NCBI GenBank assembly: GCA_009783115.1
Contig: WRHT01000007.1
Location: 1 to 20,142, forward strand
Direction of reading: 5' to 3'
From: Desulfovibrionaceae bacterium
Lineage (GTDB): Bacteria; Desulfobacterota; Desulfovibrionia; Desulfovibrionales; Desulfovibrionaceae
Length of the DNA stretch: 20,142 bases
Shown: positions 13,475-20,142 of the stretch, in pieces
Layout: each line of letters begins with the position of its first letter
Numbering within the stretch: the stretch's first letter is position 1
Position numbers and translations under genes: made by a program
The notes under the pieces: model-generated
What the model was told of the DNA's origin: nothing
Seen by the model: the letters and a program-made list of their open reading frames with translations, nothing else
Databases searched by the model: none

Positions 13475-16393
13475 ATGTTGCGGCCAAACACCATACGTTC
13501 CGCCATTTATCTGATCCTGGCGATTTGCCTGTTCCCGATGGCTGGCTTCCTGGCCTTTTCCAGCCTCTCGTCCAGGACAGGCACGGATGCGAACCTGAAA
13601 CAGAATTATCTCCTGCAACTGGATTTCCTGTCCTTAAGCCCGGAAACCGTTCTGCGGAACGCCCGCGGCCTGATGTCGGCCGCCGCCGCCCTACCGGACC
13701 TTTCTTCAGCGAAACTCGCGGATTTTCTGCCGGCCAGCCCGTATTATGAAAACATCTACCTTACTGATCCGGCCGGCAACGTCCTGGCCGCGGCCAAAAA
13801 TTTCCGGCCCGGCGTCAACATCCCGCCCCAGGAATATGCCTCAGGCCTTTTTCTGCCGGATCCTTTCACCGGGCGCGCCGTGCTCAACCTGGCCGCGCCC
13901 AGGCTGAACGAACCGGGTGAAACCCTCGGCCGGATCTTCCTTTCCGTAAATCCAAACTTTCTGGACTATTACAAACCCACAAGCATATTCGCGGAAGGCC
14001 AGCTCTTCGCCCTGGACGCGGTCGGCAGCGTCATGCCTCTTTACCCCGCCGGGGCTAGTGATGTGACCGGGGAGATCGCCTCTTCCCTGTGGGAACTGCG
14101 GCAACAATCCTTGCAAGAGACGGATTTTTTCACCTCCACCGGCAAGGACGGCAAACGCATGGTGGCCGCCTACGAGCGCATACCGTTGGCCGAAGGCCTG
14201 ATCTTGTACATGATCGCGGACCAGGCTTATCACCGGACTGAACGGCTTTTTGCCTTTGACCTGTCGATGATCTTCTTATCCATTCTGGTTTCCCTGGGTC
14301 TTTCAGGATTATTGAGCTATTTAGGCATGTTAAAGCCGGCGCACCTTCTGTTGCACCGAAACGGCGCGAACCTCGGCCCGGCGGGAAAACTCAACAAAGA
14401 TTTCAAACGTCTGGCCGGCTCCTTTGAAAATATGGCCGCGGCCCTGGCGGAACGCAACCGCGAAATAACCCAGGCCAGCAATGAAACCATGGCGGTCAAC
14501 CGGGTCAAGAGCGAATTTCTTGCCAATATGAACCAGGGCACCTGCACTCCCACGAACGCCATCGTCAGCCTCACAGGCATGATGCTCAAAACGGATCTTC
14601 CCTCCAAACAAAAAATATATCTTGATAAGATCCATGAAGCATCTAATAATTTACTCGGCATTATCAACGACATCCTGGATTTGTCAAAACTGGAGTCAGA
14701 GCAGTTTGTCCTTGATTATGCGCCTTTCCGGATGGAAACCCTGCTGGAGTTTGTTCTGAACAAATTTCAGCCCCAGGCCGCGGAGAAAAAAATCCGTCTG
14801 GACTGGAGCGTTTCTCCGGAAAAACCGCCGCTCCTGAGCGGCGATGCCTTGCGCCTGGGACAGATTCTCAGCAATTTGTTAAGCAATGCTCTGAAATTTA
14901 CTGAACAAGGCGGAGTGGACGTGCTCTGCCGCCTGGAGGATATTAAAAGAACCGGAGACACGGTAACCCTGCGGCTGGAAGTAAGGGACAGCGGCATCGG
15001 CATGAGCGAGGAACAGGTAGGTGGCCTCTTCCAGACCTTTACCCAGGTGGACGGATCCTCCACCAGGAAGTTCGGCGGCGCCGGGCTGGGTCTGGTCTTA
15101 TGCCGCAAACTGCTTGACCTCATGGACGGAAAAATCCATATCCAAAGCTGTCCGGGTGAGGGGACCAGCGTGCATCTGAAGCTGCAGCTGCAATCCATAA
15201 GCGAGGATTATTTACATTACGGCCGGATGGTTTTGGAGCTTGCGGGCCTGCCGATCTTGCTTCTGGACGCTTCCCCCGCGTCCCCGGAGTTTACGGAAGC
15301 CCGCAAAAACGATGGACAAGGCGCTTCCCTGGAAGAACAGCTCCTGGCCCTCGGCCTGCGGACGCATAAAGCGCATACGGCCCAGGAAGCCTTCAGAATG
15401 CTCCGGTACTATGACCAGGGTGAAAGATACCGCTTGGTCTGGCTGGAAAATTCCAAGAACAGCCTGGATGCGGAGACGATTATCCGGCATATCCGCCAGG
15501 ATTTAGGACTGAGCTGGATTCCGCCGATTTTGCTCACCGCCCCTGCGCGCGCCCGGCTGATTTTGCGTAAAGGGCAGCCGGTGGAACAGGATACGGCTGA
15601 CAAACGCTTCAATCTGCCTGTTAAAAAAGAACACCTGGTGCGTGAAATATACGACCTTGTGCGGCATTTTCCCATTCCGGAAGATCCGGCGAGAAGCAGA
15701 CCGGCCCCGGAACAGCGCCTGGCTTGGCTGCCGCCCCAGGAAGGATCCAAAGTGAATACCTTGAGAACAGAGAGGACACCAATGACCCAACAGCAGGAAT
15801 CTTTGCCGCCTTTGCCTGGTTTCAACGAGAATGCCCTGAAGCGTCTGGGCAACAACCAGAAGCTCTACCGCAAACTTCTGGTTCAGTTCGTGGAATTTTA
15901 CCAGGATATGGATAAAACCTACGAAAACGCGGTGGCCGCGGACAACCTTGAGGAAGCCACCCGCATCGCCCACACCCTGAAGGGACTGGCCGGTTCCATC
16001 GGAGTGGACGATCTTTTCGAAAAGGCCAAAAATTTGGAATCCGCGCACAAGGACGGCGGCGTCAATCATCCGGATCTGGCCAAGACCTGTTTCTCGCGCC
16101 TGCGCGAAGTGCAGCTCTTTCTAACCCAGGCCCTGGGACTGCAAAACCAGCCTCCGCCGGCGGCTCCGGAAGCCTCCCCTCCTCCATCTGCTGAAAACAA
16201 AGCCGAAGCCCAGACCGCCCTGGATACCCTGCTGGCTTACTTGAGAGACGACGACGGCGAAGCGGTGGCCTTCTATGAAACCAAGCAGGCGCTGCTGGAA
16301 AGCTTGCTGGACCAGAACCTGCTGGAGCAGGTGAAAAACTGCCTGGCCCATTTTGAATTTGACTCGGCCTTGGCGCTTCTGGATAAAAAATAG
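13475..16393 (+). CDS. Membrane sensor pseudokinase B with HPt domain; H-box His replaced by Gln
   Basis: The 972-residue protein has TM1 about 8-29, a periplasmic Cache/PAS-like sensor (YYENIYLTDPAGNVLAA) to about 255, TM2 about 262-288, a HAMP-like linker, and a HisKA-like helix pair. There the canonical NMSHEIRTPMN reads NMNQGTCTPTN, so the phosphorylatable His is Gln354. The ATPase domain is intact in motif terms: NLLSNALKFT (Asn471), DSGIGM, FQTFTQVDGSSTRKFGGAGLGL. The receiver-like domain (about 592-715) has Glu658 at the phosphoacceptor site (LVWLENSKN) and altered Lys. An HPt domain (about 785-880) keeps its His833 in AHTLKGLAGSIG. A Pro-rich linker and a helical tail end the protein. 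The ATG at 13475 has TAAGGA overlapping the stop of kinase A, so translation is likely coupled. It cannot autophosphorylate by the usual route; it may partner kinase A. Confidence 0.93.
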   Translation: MLRPNTIRSAIYLILAICLFPMAGFLAFSSLSSRTGTDANLKQNYLLQLDFLSLSPETVLRNARGLMSAAAALPDLSSAKLADFLPASPYYENIYLTDPAGNVLAAAKNFRPGVNIPPQEYASGLFLPDPFTGRAVLNLAAPRLNEPGETLGRIFLSVNPNFLDYYKPTSIFAEGQLFALDAVGSVMPLYPAGASDVTGEIASSLWELRQQSLQETDFFTSTGKDGKRMVAAYERIPLAEGLILYMIADQAYHRTERLFAFDLSMIFLSILVSLGLSGLLSYLGMLKPAHLLLHRNGANLGPAGKLNKDFKRLAGSFENMAAALAERNREITQASNETMAVNRVKSEFLANMNQGTCTPTNAIVSLTGMMLKTDLPSKQKIYLDKIHEASNNLLGIINDILDLSKLESEQFVLDYAPFRMETLLEFVLNKFQPQAAEKKIRLDWSVSPEKPPLLSGDALRLGQILSNLLSNALKFTEQGGVDVLCRLEDIKRTGDTVTLRLEVRDSGIGMSEEQVGGLFQTFTQVDGSSTRKFGGAGLGLVLCRKLLDLMDGKIHIQSCPGEGTSVHLKLQLQSISEDYLHYGRMVLELAGLPILLLDASPASPEFTEARKNDGQGASLEEQLLALGLRTHKAHTAQEAFRMLRYYDQGERYRLVWLENSKNSLDAETIIRHIRQDLGLSWIPPILLTAPARARLILRKGQPVEQDTADKRFNLPVKKEHLVREIYDLVRHFPIPEDPARSRPAPEQRLAWLPPQEGSKVNTLRTERTPMTQQQESLPPLPGFNENALKRLGNNQKLYRKLLVQFVEFYQDMDKTYENAVAADNLEEATRIAHTLKGLAGSIGVDDLFEKAKNLESAHKDGGVNHPDLAKTCFSRLREVQLFLTQALGLQNQPPPAAPEASPPPSAENKAEAQTALDTLLAYLRDDDGEAVAFYETKQALLESLLDQNLLEQVKNCLAHFEFDSALALLDKK
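15771..15784 (+). promoter_or_regulatory. Internal ribosome site and in-frame ATG for a free HPt protein
   Basis: Within the pseudokinase B gene, AGAGGA (15771-15776) sits six bases before an in-frame ATG at 15782 (Met770). Starting here would give a 203-residue protein holding the HPt domain and helical tail. The preceding 30 residues are a low-complexity linker. CheA-short is a known precedent for an internal start in a kinase gene. Use of this site is inferred. Confidence 0.4.
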
Positions 16394-16400
16394 GGCCGCC

Positions 16401-17237
16401 ATGCTCCCGCGTAAGGAATGTTTCAAGATTTTACGGCTGGACCCTTCCGCCGGACCTAATGCCATCAAGCAGGCTTACCGGCGGATGGCCTTTGATCTGC
16501 ACCCGGATCTGCACCCGGATCTCCCGGATGCGGCCCAACAGTTCCAGCGCCTGAACGAAGCCTATGTGCTCCTGATGCGTGAGTACGCCAATACTTCCTT
16601 CAGCGCCGGCGGTCCTCGCGATGCCCAGGAAGGCCCAGGAGAAAACGCGGATGACAAATCCAGGGCCGAAGCGCATAAGGCCTACCGGCGGCAGGCCGCT
16701 TCCGGAGAAAAGGGACGCGAGGCGCGGGCAGGCGAAGAACGCCGGGGAACCCGCGAAGACCTGTTGCGGGATCTTTTGAACGATCCCTTTGCCCGGCATG
16801 TCTTTGAAGATATTTACAGCCACTTGCGGCACAATGATGGCAAGCCCGCCAAACCCGCCGCCCCCAACTCTCCGCGTAAACTTAAAAAGAAACGCAAGGT
16901 CGGCGTCCGGCCGGCGGGCCGGCCCCTGCTCCTGGCCGCGGGCAAAAAAATAAGCGCTTGGGCAGGAGGGGTGCGGGACTGGCTGCGCCGGCAAATTGAC
17001 GAGGAACAGGAAATGTTTCTGCCCGCGGAGGCTCTTTTTCCAGGAACACGGGTACGCTTGCAGGTGCGGCACGGTTTTGCCGACAAGGGCCGGGTGGTGG
17101 AATTTAATCTGCCCCCGGAATTCAAGCCCGGCATTCCCATACGCCTGCGCGGCCTGGGCAAGAAACTGGGAAAACTGAAGGGAGATCTTTACCTGCGTGT
17201 ACTTGAACAGACTGAGGACATTGAGGAAGAAGGGTAA
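16401..17237 (+). CDS. DnaJ/CbpA-like J-domain co-chaperone, no zinc finger
   Basis: From the ATG at 16401 the product is 278 residues. The J-domain is at residues 4-60 (ECFKILRLDPSAGPNAIKQAYRRMA, then HPD at 34-36, and FQRLNEAYVLL). HPD occurs again at 38-40 because of a 12-base tandem duplication (CTGCACCCGGAT). A long charged, Ala/Gly/Arg-rich linker follows, then a basic patch (KLKKKRKVG). A C-terminal substrate-binding domain II-like region has FNLPPEFKPGIPIRLRGLGKK and GDLYLRVLEQ. There is no Cys-rich zinc finger, so it is closer to CbpA/type II J-proteins than to DnaJ. It would stimulate DnaK ATPase activity. The start lies 7 bases after the pseudokinase stop; a TTG at 16353 in the same frame overlaps that gene and is less likely. 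RecJ begins 3 bases after its stop. Confidence 0.85.
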   Translation: MLPRKECFKILRLDPSAGPNAIKQAYRRMAFDLHPDLHPDLPDAAQQFQRLNEAYVLLMREYANTSFSAGGPRDAQEGPGENADDKSRAEAHKAYRRQAASGEKGREARAGEERRGTREDLLRDLLNDPFARHVFEDIYSHLRHNDGKPAKPAAPNSPRKLKKKRKVGVRPAGRPLLLAAGKKISAWAGGVRDWLRRQIDEEQEMFLPAEALFPGTRVRLQVRHGFADKGRVVEFNLPPEFKPGIPIRLRGLGKKLGKLKGDLYLRVLEQTEDIEEEG

Positions 17238-17240
17238 AAA

Positions 17241-18953
17241 ATGACTCCGCACACCTGGGCGCCGCGCCATCCACCGACAGATCCGCCGCCGCCGGCCCTG
17301 TCCGGATGGGCCGGGGACCTGGGAATCTCGGTATTTCTGGCGAAACTGCTCTGGCAAAGAGGTTTGCGCAGCCAGGAGGACATGGCCTTTTTTCTGAACC
17401 CCGGCCTGCGTTATCTCTCTCCTCTGGAAAATTGGCCGGGGCTTTTCGCGGCCGCTTCCATCCTGGCCCAGGCCGTTCTAAGCAAGGAAAAAATCGCCGT
17501 CTGGGGTGATTATGACGTGGACGGCATCACCGCCACCGCCCTGGTGGCGGATTTTTTCCGCCAGCACAACCTGGAGGTTATGACCCATATCCCCAATCGC
17601 CTGCAAGCCGGATACGGCCTGAATATCCCGGATCTGCGGCGCTTGGCCGGCCAGGGCGTCCGCCTGATCCTGACCGTGGATTGCGGCATCAGCAATCATG
17701 AAGAGGTCAAAGCCGCCCACAGCCTGGGGCTGCGGGTAATCATCTCGGACCACCACCTGCCCCCCCTCGCCCTGCCGGAGGCCGATGCCATATGTTCCCC
17801 CACCATCGCCGCTTCCCCCTGTCCCCACCTTTCCGGAGTGGGCACGGCCTTCATGCTCATGGCCGGAGTGGGACGGCTGCTGGCGGAACAGGGTTTCCCC
17901 CGCCTGGATATACGTCCCCTGCTTGATTTGGTTGCCCTGGGCACCCTGGCGGATGTCTCGGATCTTTCAGGCCAAAACCGCATCCTGGTCAAAAACGGTC
18001 TGCTTGCCCTGGCCGAGGCCAAACGGCCGGGGCTGGCCGCCCTGAAAAACGTATGCAACTATGCCCCCAACGCCCCGCTGGGAGCGGGGCAGGTGGTATT
18101 CAATCTCTGTCCGCGCATCAATGCCGCCGGACGCCTGGGCAAAAACGAAACCGCCCTGCGCCTCCTGCTCACCCAAAACCGGGAAGAAGCCAAGGAGCTG
18201 GCCAAGGAGCTGGACGGGCTTAACAAGGAACGCCGAAGCGCCGAGGAACAGATCCAGGCCGCTGCCAGGGAACAGGCCCTGGAACAGGCGGCCGCCGGAC
18301 GCCTGGGCCTGGTGCTTTACCAGCCGGACTGGCACATGGGCATCATCGGCATCGTGGCTTCGCGCATCGCCGAGGAATTCCACCGCCCCACCATCATCCT
18401 CTGCGATAACGGGGCCAGGCTCAAAGGCTCCGGCCGCAGCGCCGGCGACTTTGATCTTTACGCCGCCCTGTCCGAAAGCTCCTCCCTTTTCGCCGATTTC
18501 GGTGGCCATAAAATGGCCGCCGGCATCAGCCTGAACCCCGACCGTCTGGAAGAATTCCAGGAAACCTTTGACAGCGCCGTCAAAGACCGGCTCGGCGGGG
18601 TCCAGGCCGCCAAAAAAATCGCCATTGACGGCGAACCCGGCTTGGCCGAAAGCACCAACCTGACCACCCTGAAAGAACTGGAATTGTTGCAGCCTTTCGG
18701 CATCGGCAACCATGAGCCGGTATTCGTCTCCCCCCCCGTAATCCTCCGCGCCGTATACTCCCGCTCCTCCCTCTCCATCCTGGATATTCTGGATGAACAA
18801 AGCGGACTTACCCTGAAGGGCAAGATCTGGAGGCAGACTTTCAGCCGGGAAGACAGGGGACGCAAACTGCGCCTGGCCTACTCTCCGCGCCTCAACCGCT
18901 ACAACGGCATCGCCTCCGTGGAACTTGGCATCCACGACTGGAAGTGGATGTAA
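17241..18953 (+). CDS. recJ: Single-stranded-DNA-specific exonuclease RecJ
   Basis: The 570-residue product has the DHH-phosphoesterase motifs of RecJ in order: GDYDVDGITATAL (89-101), LTVDCGISNHEE (Asp147), SDHHLPP (Asp170-His171-His172), GVGTAFML, LVALGTLADVSDL, then the DHHA1 region with NAAGRLG, GIIGIVASRIAEEFHRPTII, SGRSAGDFDLYAAL and FGGHKMAAGISL, and a C-terminal OB-like domain. RecJ degrades single-stranded DNA 5' to 3' in recombination and mismatch repair. The ATG at 17241 has GAAGGG seven bases upstream, 3 bases after the dnaJ-like stop, so it belongs to the kinase operon. It converges on the MFS gene with a 29-base gap. Confidence 0.95.
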   Translation: MTPHTWAPRHPPTDPPPPALSGWAGDLGISVFLAKLLWQRGLRSQEDMAFFLNPGLRYLSPLENWPGLFAAASILAQAVLSKEKIAVWGDYDVDGITATALVADFFRQHNLEVMTHIPNRLQAGYGLNIPDLRRLAGQGVRLILTVDCGISNHEEVKAAHSLGLRVIISDHHLPPLALPEADAICSPTIAASPCPHLSGVGTAFMLMAGVGRLLAEQGFPRLDIRPLLDLVALGTLADVSDLSGQNRILVKNGLLALAEAKRPGLAALKNVCNYAPNAPLGAGQVVFNLCPRINAAGRLGKNETALRLLLTQNREEAKELAKELDGLNKERRSAEEQIQAAAREQALEQAAAGRLGLVLYQPDWHMGIIGIVASRIAEEFHRPTIILCDNGARLKGSGRSAGDFDLYAALSESSSLFADFGGHKMAAGISLNPDRLEEFQETFDSAVKDRLGGVQAAKKIAIDGEPGLAESTNLTTLKELELLQPFGIGNHEPVFVSPPVILRAVYSRSSLSILDILDEQSGLTLKGKIWRQTFSREDRGRKLRLAYSPRLNRYNGIASVELGIHDWKWM

Positions 18954-18982
18954 ACGCCAGAAAGCCTTACACCCGGATTCCT

Positions 18983-20142
18983 TCAGCCGTTTTTATCCCG
19001 GACGCTGGAGGCGTAAGCCCCCAGCAGACAGAGGACGGTGAAGATCCCGAAAGTCAGGCGGAAGCTGGAGATCAACTGGGGATAAAGGGCGGGGGAGAGA
19101 GGGCTGTTACCCACAAAGATGGAAATGGCCATGGCCGCCAGCCCAATGCTCAGAGCCTGCCCTACCATGCGCATGGTGCCGGCGCTGGCCGAGGCTTGCC
19201 CGTAGTGTTTTTCTTCCACAGAACTCATGATCATATTGGTATTGGGCGAGGAGAAAAGTCCGAAACCCAGTCCGATAATGATTTGGCAGACGATCAGGTA
19301 GGCCAGGGAGCTGCCCTCGCCGGCCAGGCTCAGGCCGCAGAGTCCCAAGGCGCATAGGAGCATGCCGCCGGTGGCCAGGCGGGCCGGGGCATGGCTGTCT
19401 GACAGCCTGCCCGCGGCCAGGGAGGCGCCCACCTGGACCAGGGCTTGGGCAATCAACGCCAATCCGGCGACATCGGCATCCAACCCCTTGACATATTGCA
19501 GATAAAGACTGAGCAAAAAGCTGGTGGCGGAATTGGCCGCGTAATTGATCAAGGCGGCCAGGCAGGACAGGCTGAAGATCCGGTTGGCGAAAAAAAGCTT
19601 TACATCCAGCAGGGGATAAAGGGTTCTTTTTTCAAAGGCCACAAAGGCGATCAGGGCCAGGAGCCCAACGCAGACAAAGGTAAAGCCCCGAACTTGGGGC
19701 AGATTGGAAAAACCGTAGATCAGTCCAAAAAGGGCGCAGGCAAAGATGAGGCAGCCCTTGGCGTCAAAAGGTTCGCCCCTGGCCTCGGCCCATTCGCCCT
19801 TGATGAACATGCCGGCCAGGATCCTGGCGCAGGCGGTGAGGGCTGCGGAAATAAAAAAGATGCTTTGCCAGCCGAGGTAATAGGTTAAAAAACCTCCGGC
19901 GGCCGGCCCGGCGGCCAGGGCCAGATATACCGAGGCCGTGTTCAGGGCCAGGGCCCTGGCCCGCATGGACGGCGGAACCACCGATACCACTATGGCGATG
20001 GAGCTGGAGAACATCATGGCGCTGAACACGCCGGAAAGAAAGCGCAGGGCGATGAGCGCGCCGCCGCCGGGGGAAAAGGGGCAGGCCAGGATACTGAGGC
20101 TGAGTCCCAAAAGTCCGGCCAGGTAAATGCGTTTGCGGCCGA
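18983..20142 (-). CDS. MFS transporter, 5' end cut by window edge
   Basis: About 386 residues are visible and the frame stays open to the edge. It enters with GRKRIYLAGLLGLSL, the loop 2-3 motif A of the major facilitator superfamily, so roughly the first two membrane segments are missing. ALIALRFLSGVFSAMM, RARALALNTASVYLALAAGPAAGGFL (motif C region) and YYLGWQSIFFI follow, giving a drug:proton antiporter-like pattern. About eleven hydrophobic segments are visible, ending with RDKNG. Likely an exporter in the cytoplasmic membrane; the substrate is unknown. It converges on recJ. Confidence 0.88.
   Translation of the reverse strand, partial: GRKRIYLAGLLGLSLSILACPFSPGGGALIALRFLSGVFSAMMFSSSIAIVVSVVPPSMRARALALNTASVYLALAAGPAAGGFLTYYLGWQSIFFISAALTACARILAGMFIKGEWAEARGEPFDAKGCLIFACALFGLIYGFSNLPQVRGFTFVCVGLLALIAFVAFEKRTLYPLLDVKLFFANRIFSLSCLAALINYAANSATSFLLSLYLQYVKGLDADVAGLALIAQALVQVGASLAAGRLSDSHAPARLATGGMLLCALGLCGLSLAGEGSSLAYLIVCQIIIGLGFGLFSSPNTNMIMSSVEEKHYGQASASAGTMRMVGQALSIGLAAMAISIFVGNSPLSPALYPQLISSFRLTFGIFTVLCLLGAYASSVRDKNG

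Noticed and set aside
16875..16905. KKKRKV string in the J-protein resembling a eukaryotic nuclear localisation signal
   Set aside because: It lies in a basic linker of a bacterial chaperone; nothing suggests export to a host cell, so it is taken as coincidence.
1..20142. CRISPR arrays, tRNA or rRNA genes, insertion sequences
   Set aside because: No regularly spaced repeats, cloverleaf-like segments, transposase frames or flanking inverted repeats were seen on reading both strands.

Overview
The window looks like chromosomal DNA from a GC-rich, anaerobic, flagellated Desulfovibrionaceae-like bacterium (Desulfobacterota). The grounds are an oxygen-sensitive ThiH-type thiamine pathway, a small FlgM with the FlgM-associated protein that I recall from Desulfovibrio (DVU0524 type), an orphan LivF, and many multi-domain sensor kinases. 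The lineage is inferred from family knowledge, not from a search.

Layout. Positions 1-842 (minus) carry the 5' part of a response regulator with a degenerate HD-GYP domain. Positions 1010-6692 (minus) form a tightly packed thiamine operon: sigma70 promoter, TPP riboswitch, intrinsic terminator, then thiS, thiG, thiH, thiE and thiD, followed by a family 9 glycosyltransferase and recO. Divergent from it at 6776-7562 (plus) is a near-perfect sigma28 promoter driving the FlgM-associated gene and flgM. A lone livF (7700-8410, plus) converges on a methyltransferase gene that is stop/start coupled to a stand-alone glycogen-binding-type domain gene (8431-9452, minus). Positions 9669-10353 (minus) hold an unidentified small gene and an excisionase-type HTH gene whose product ends in QLTLF, a likely sliding-clamp-binding motif.

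Positions 10572-18953 (plus) are one compact run: two large membrane sensor kinases, a DnaJ-type co-chaperone and RecJ, separated by 8, 7 and 3 bases. A convergent, truncated MFS transporter (minus) runs off the right edge.

The most unusual content is the kinase pair. Kinase A keeps its phosphorylatable His, but both of its receivers lack the phosphoacceptor Asp (Gly674 and Ala814). Kinase B has lost the His itself (H-box rewritten to NQGTC) and its receiver Asp (Glu658), yet keeps an intact-looking ATPase domain and an intact HPt domain. The HPt domain also has its own internal ribosome site and start codon. The two proteins therefore look like complementary, broken halves of a phosphorelay that may work only as a heteromer with a receiver encoded elsewhere. 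The response regulator at the left edge keeps its phosphoacceptor Asp but has a damaged output domain, so degenerate signalling modules recur in this window.
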